Positions 6,653-9,071 of a stretch of 9,071 nt of DNA are shown here, one piece after another (within the stretch, counting starts at the first letter, position 1; the number at the start of each line of letters is the position of its first letter). The notes beneath the pieces are model-generated. The model was not told the origin of the DNA. It saw only the letters and a program-made list of their open reading frames with translations, and did not search any database. The position numbers and the translations under genes were made by a program. This stretch comes from Verrucomicrobiota bacterium (lineage in GTDB: Bacteria; Verrucomicrobiota; Verrucomicrobiia; Limisphaerales; UBA9464), in contig JAFLEG010000130.1 of assembly GCA_017302195.1 (NCBI GenBank), positions 1 through 9,071 of the forward strand, read 5' to 3'.

Positions 6653-8053
6653 ATGAGCCCCCAACGCATTGCCGACCTCGACATCATCCTCAACCACACC
6701 GGGAATGTCTTCAGTTACCAGGCCGACCGCTATTGGGATCCGGGCGCGACCGCTCCGGACGCCCGCTGGGATGGCCTGCCGTACCGGGTCGCCGGATTCA
6801 ACGACGCCCTGGGCCGGGGCATCCTGCCGTTTGTCCCGGCGGCTCCGGGGGCGGCTTCCCCGGCATGGCCCGACGGGGCGGTGTGGCCTGCGGAGCTGCA
6901 GGCGCCGGACGTGTTCACCTGCGCCGGACGGATCTCCAACTGGGACCATGAACCGGAGTCGCTGGGCGGGGATTTTTTCGACCTGAAGGATGTCCATCTT
7001 GGATCCGGGCCCACCGACCATTTCCGGCCGTCCCCAGCGCTCCAGGTGCTGGCGGCGGTTTACCAGCACTGGATTGCCGACGCCGATCTGGACGGTTTCC
7101 GCGTGGACACCGTGAAGCACATGGAACCGGGGGCGACCCGGTACTTTGCCTCCGCCATCCACGAGTTCGCCCAGAGCATCGGCAAGGAGAACTTCTACCT
7201 CATCGGGGAGATTACCGGCGGCCGGCGGCGTGCCTTTACCACGCTGGAGGAGACCGGCCTGAACGCCGCCCTGGGCATTGATGACATCCCCGACAAGCTG
7301 GAATACCTCGTCAAGGGATACCGCAACCCGGCGGACTACTTCGGTCTGTTTCGCAATTCGATGCTGGTGGGCAAGGAATCGCACACCTGGTTCCGCAACA
7401 CCGTGGTGACCATGTTCGACGACCACGACCAGGTGCGGAAGGGGGGGAGCAAGGCGCGCTTTTGCGCCGGCGAGGACGGGGGACGCGTCGTCCTGAACGC
7501 GCTGGCCCTCAACGTCACCTCGCTGGGAATCCCCTGGATCTATTACGGCACGGAGCAGGGATTCGATGGCGCCGGCGGCAGCGACCGCTACCTGCGCGAA
7601 TGCATGTTCGGCGGGGAGTTCGGCGCCTTCCGGAGCCGCGGACGCCACTGCTTCCACGAGCAGCGCTTCGTGTTTGTGGAGCTGGCGAAGATTCTTGAGG
7701 TGCGGCGTCAGAAGACCGCCCTGCGCCGGGGACGCCAATACCTGCGGGAGATTTCCGGCGACGGTCTCCGTTTCGGCGTGCCCGAAATGGTGAACGGGCA
7801 GATTCGCTCCGTGGTGCCCTGGTCCCGCATTCTCGACCGCTCGGAGATCCTGTGCGCCATCAACACCGACTACGACCGGGCATCCACCGCCTGGGTGACC
7901 ATTGATGCGGGGCTCCATCGGGTCGGCGACCTGCTGACCTGCCTCTATTCCACCGATGCCGCCCAGACGGCAACGGCTGTTTCGGTGGAAGCCCGCAACG
8001 GTCTCGCGGTGAGGCTGACCGTGCCGGCCGCCGGGTTTGTCATCTACGGGTGA
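6653..8053 (+). CDS. GH13 alpha-amylase-family enzyme lacking the N-terminal part of the barrel
   Basis: GH13 enzymes hydrolyse or rearrange alpha-glucans using a (beta/alpha)8 barrel. With M1 at 6653 the ~466-residue product shows region I DIILNHTG at 10-17, a B-domain-like insertion with GGDFFDLKD (105-113), region II DGFRVDTVKH (nucleophile D152), region III YLIGEITGG (acid/base E186), region IV MFDDHDQ (D259), and LGIPWIYYGTEQG further on. The C-terminal beta domain ends LTVPAAGFVIYG. Region I is normally preceded by roughly 100 residues (first barrel strands and helices); here the match begins at residue ~9 and the sequence before it (frame open only from 6551) is not GH13-like. No signal peptide is visible. 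GGAG at 6646-6649 lies only 3 bp from the ATG, and a TTG at 6560 is an alternative start. The catalytic half is well conserved, so the gene may be a recent truncation, a pseudogene, or affected by an assembly or sequence error. Exact substrate unknown. Confidence 0.85.
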   Translation: MSPQRIADLDIILNHTGNVFSYQADRYWDPGATAPDARWDGLPYRVAGFNDALGRGILPFVPAAPGAASPAWPDGAVWPAELQAPDVFTCAGRISNWDHEPESLGGDFFDLKDVHLGSGPTDHFRPSPALQVLAAVYQHWIADADLDGFRVDTVKHMEPGATRYFASAIHEFAQSIGKENFYLIGEITGGRRRAFTTLEETGLNAALGIDDIPDKLEYLVKGYRNPADYFGLFRNSMLVGKESHTWFRNTVVTMFDDHDQVRKGGSKARFCAGEDGGRVVLNALALNVTSLGIPWIYYGTEQGFDGAGGSDRYLRECMFGGEFGAFRSRGRHCFHEQRFVFVELAKILEVRRQKTALRRGRQYLREISGDGLRFGVPEMVNGQIRSVVPWSRILDRSEILCAINTDYDRASTAWVTIDAGLHRVGDLLTCLYSTDAAQTATAVSVEARNGLAVRLTVPAAGFVIYG

Positions 8054-8081
8054 GCCCTGCGCCGGATCGGGCGGTGCAAGG

Positions 8082-8576
8082 TCACCCCGGCCGGGACCGG
8101 GTGTGCAGGTACCACCAGACCGCCCACGCGAGGGCCAGTCCTGTGGCGACGGTGAGGACGCCGTACCAGAGCCAGCGGGGAATGGTCACTGCGGCAGCAG
8201 GGCCGGCCGCCACCTCCGGGATGCCGAGCCGGGCCCGGTTTACGGCAGAGCCGGACGAGGTCGCTTTCGTCGGGGCTTCGCGAGGCTGGAGGCTGACTTG
8301 CCGGTTCCACGCTTCGAGTTCCTGATACGTTTTGAACCGGAACACCCCGCCCGGGTGGCGACGGCTTCCGAGGAGCAGCGCCGCCTCACCTTGAAGGCGG
8401 TTGAAGCGTTGCCAGATCGTCCCGGTGAGGCGTCCCACGCTGCGCGTGGGTTTCTTCTCCAGTTCCACGACCCGTGGATAGCGCTTCCGGCTCCGGTGGA
8501 CAAACGGATTCCGGGCGCGAATCGGCTGTCCATTCCCCGGAATGCGGCATTCGATCCCGTCCGGTGGCGTCTTCAT
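8082..8576 (-). CDS. Small hypothetical protein with a C-terminal membrane helix
   Basis: A 164-residue protein of unknown function. Residues 1-50 are basic and proline-rich; the middle contains IWQRFNRLQGEAALLLGSRRH and GVFRFKTYQELEAWNRQ (about 78-93), which looks like a compact conserved segment; a Ser/Ala/Pro-rich linker follows; and residues ~135-158 (WLWYGVLTVATGLALAWAVWWYL) form a single membrane helix five or six residues from the end. This is the layout of a tail-anchored inner-membrane protein with its bulk in the cytoplasm. Codon third positions are strongly G/C over the whole length, supporting a real gene. The ATG at 8576 is the only methionine; a GGAGG sequence precedes it by just 1 bp, too close to be an ideal ribosome-binding site. 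It is convergent with the GH13 gene (28-bp gap) and its start overlaps the divergent MFS gene. I do not recognise the family. Confidence 0.65.
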   Translation of the reverse strand: MKTPPDGIECRIPGNGQPIRARNPFVHRSRKRYPRVVELEKKPTRSVGRLTGTIWQRFNRLQGEAALLLGSRRHPGGVFRFKTYQELEAWNRQVSLQPREAPTKATSSGSAVNRARLGIPEVAAGPAAAVTIPRWLWYGVLTVATGLALAWAVWWYLHTRSRPG

Positions 8577-9071
8577 TCCTCCCGAGCGCGGCGCGTCGGC
8601 TGACCTGGCTTTGCTACGGCGCGATGATGAGCCTGGCGATCGGGTTAAACCTGCTGCCGGTGTTCCTCACCACGCTGCAGGCGCAGTACGGCGGCGCTGG
8701 CGGATTGACGGCGGAGCAGTTGGGGCGCCTGGGGGCGCTGACCTTTGCAGGGTTGGTGGCGGGCATCGTGGTGACCGGACCGCTGGCGGACCGCTGGGGC
8801 GCCAAGCCCTTCGCCCAGTTGGGCAATGCGGGCATCGCCGTGAGTCTGCTCGCGGCGGCGGTGGCGCCCGGATATGCCGGCCTGGGAGCGGCCCTGTTTG
8901 GACTCGGCTTTGGGGCTGGTCTCCTGGACATGGTGCTCAGTCCGGTGGTGGCCGCCCTGAATCCCGAGCGCCGCGCCCCGGCGATGAACTGGCTGCATTC
9001 GTTCTATTGCGTCGGCGCGGCGGTCACCATCCTCGCGGGCACGCTCGCCCTGCGCCTCGGACTGGGGTGGC
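8564..9071 (+). CDS. MFS transporter, N-terminal part (cut by right edge)
   Basis: The open frame runs off the window after 169 residues. It shows the first five or so membrane helices of a major facilitator: helix 1 in LTWLCYGAMMSLAIGLNLLPVFLTTL (13-38), helix 2 ahead of the loop 2-3 motif GPLADRWGAKP (72-82, motif A), helices 3-4, and then SPVVAALNPERRAPAMNWLHSFYCVGA (126-152). The last motif, NP...NWLHSFY.xGA, is reminiscent of the FucP-like sugar-permease branch, so a sugar or small polar solute driven by protons is plausible but not shown. GTG at 8564 is chosen because it keeps helix 1 intact; the ATGs at 8624 and 8627 would start inside helix 1. No good ribosome-binding site is seen at either place. 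The start overlaps the divergent hypothetical gene by 13 bp. Confidence 0.82.
   Translation, partial: MASSFLPSAARRLTWLCYGAMMSLAIGLNLLPVFLTTLQAQYGGAGGLTAEQLGRLGALTFAGLVAGIVVTGPLADRWGAKPFAQLGNAGIAVSLLAAAVAPGYAGLGAALFGLGFGAGLLDMVLSPVVAALNPERRAPAMNWLHSFYCVGAAVTILAGTLALRLGLGW

Noticed and set aside
6600..6656. 18-codon GTG-started mini-ORF whose stop overlaps the GH13 ATG (ATGA), as in a leader peptide
   Set aside because: No usable ribosome-binding site and no attenuator-like hairpins or telling codon runs; the overlap is likely coincidence.
6533..7918. 461-codon open frame on the minus strand opposite the GH13 gene
   Set aside because: Antisense shadow of a gene with unmistakable GH13 motifs; no domain-like features of its own.
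8054..8081. Hairpin (GCCC...GGGC) between the convergent GH13 and hypothetical genes as terminator
   Set aside because: Only a 4-bp stem with a long loop and no T-run.

Overview
The window is G+C-rich (about two thirds by eye) bacterial chromosomal DNA, most likely from a Verrucomicrobia-type organism. Three things point there: a prepilin-like protein with the FTLIELLVVIAVIAMLASLL start and an exact H-X9-DG C-terminal motif, a family expanded in Verrucomicrobia, Planctomycetes and Lentisphaerae; a secreted repeat protein ending in a FYR-like tail (DARYYRTVLE) that I associate with Verrucomicrobia; and strong GC3 bias. This assignment rests on protein style, not on a marker gene.

Layout, left to right. 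Positions 2-298 hold the unidentified 3' end of a plus-strand gene. At 368-1318 (+) is a BtuF-like cobalamin/metal-chelate binding protein without a signal peptide. At 1468-2271 (+) is a type II/IV-pilin-like H-X9-DG protein. At 2372-3925 (+) is a secreted serine hydrolase of the beta-lactamase/penicillin-binding-protein family with an extra C-terminal domain. A convergent gap of 37 bp with weak hairpins separates it from a large minus-strand gene, 3963-6326, encoding an exported protein of 14 tandem beta-propeller-like repeats. A gene-poor stretch of about 330 bp (6327-6652) follows. At 6653-8053 (+) is a GH13 alpha-amylase-family enzyme that keeps all catalytic residues but lacks the N-terminal start of the (beta/alpha)8 barrel. 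At 8082-8576 (-) is a small hypothetical protein with one C-terminal membrane helix. Its start overlaps by 13 bp the start of a divergent MFS transporter (8564 to the right edge, incomplete).

The genes do not form an obvious single pathway or operon. The first four plus-strand genes are co-directional with gaps of 70-150 bp; the rest alternate in direction. Several products are predicted to be exported or membrane-bound (serine hydrolase, repeat protein, prepilin-like protein, MFS). I see no RNA genes, CRISPR array, insertion sequence or phage module.

I did not find a convincing new multi-gene system. The points most worth a second look are the decapitated but otherwise well-preserved GH13 gene next to an 18-bp near-palindrome, the 7+7 organisation of the repeat protein, and the overlapping divergent starts near 8570.
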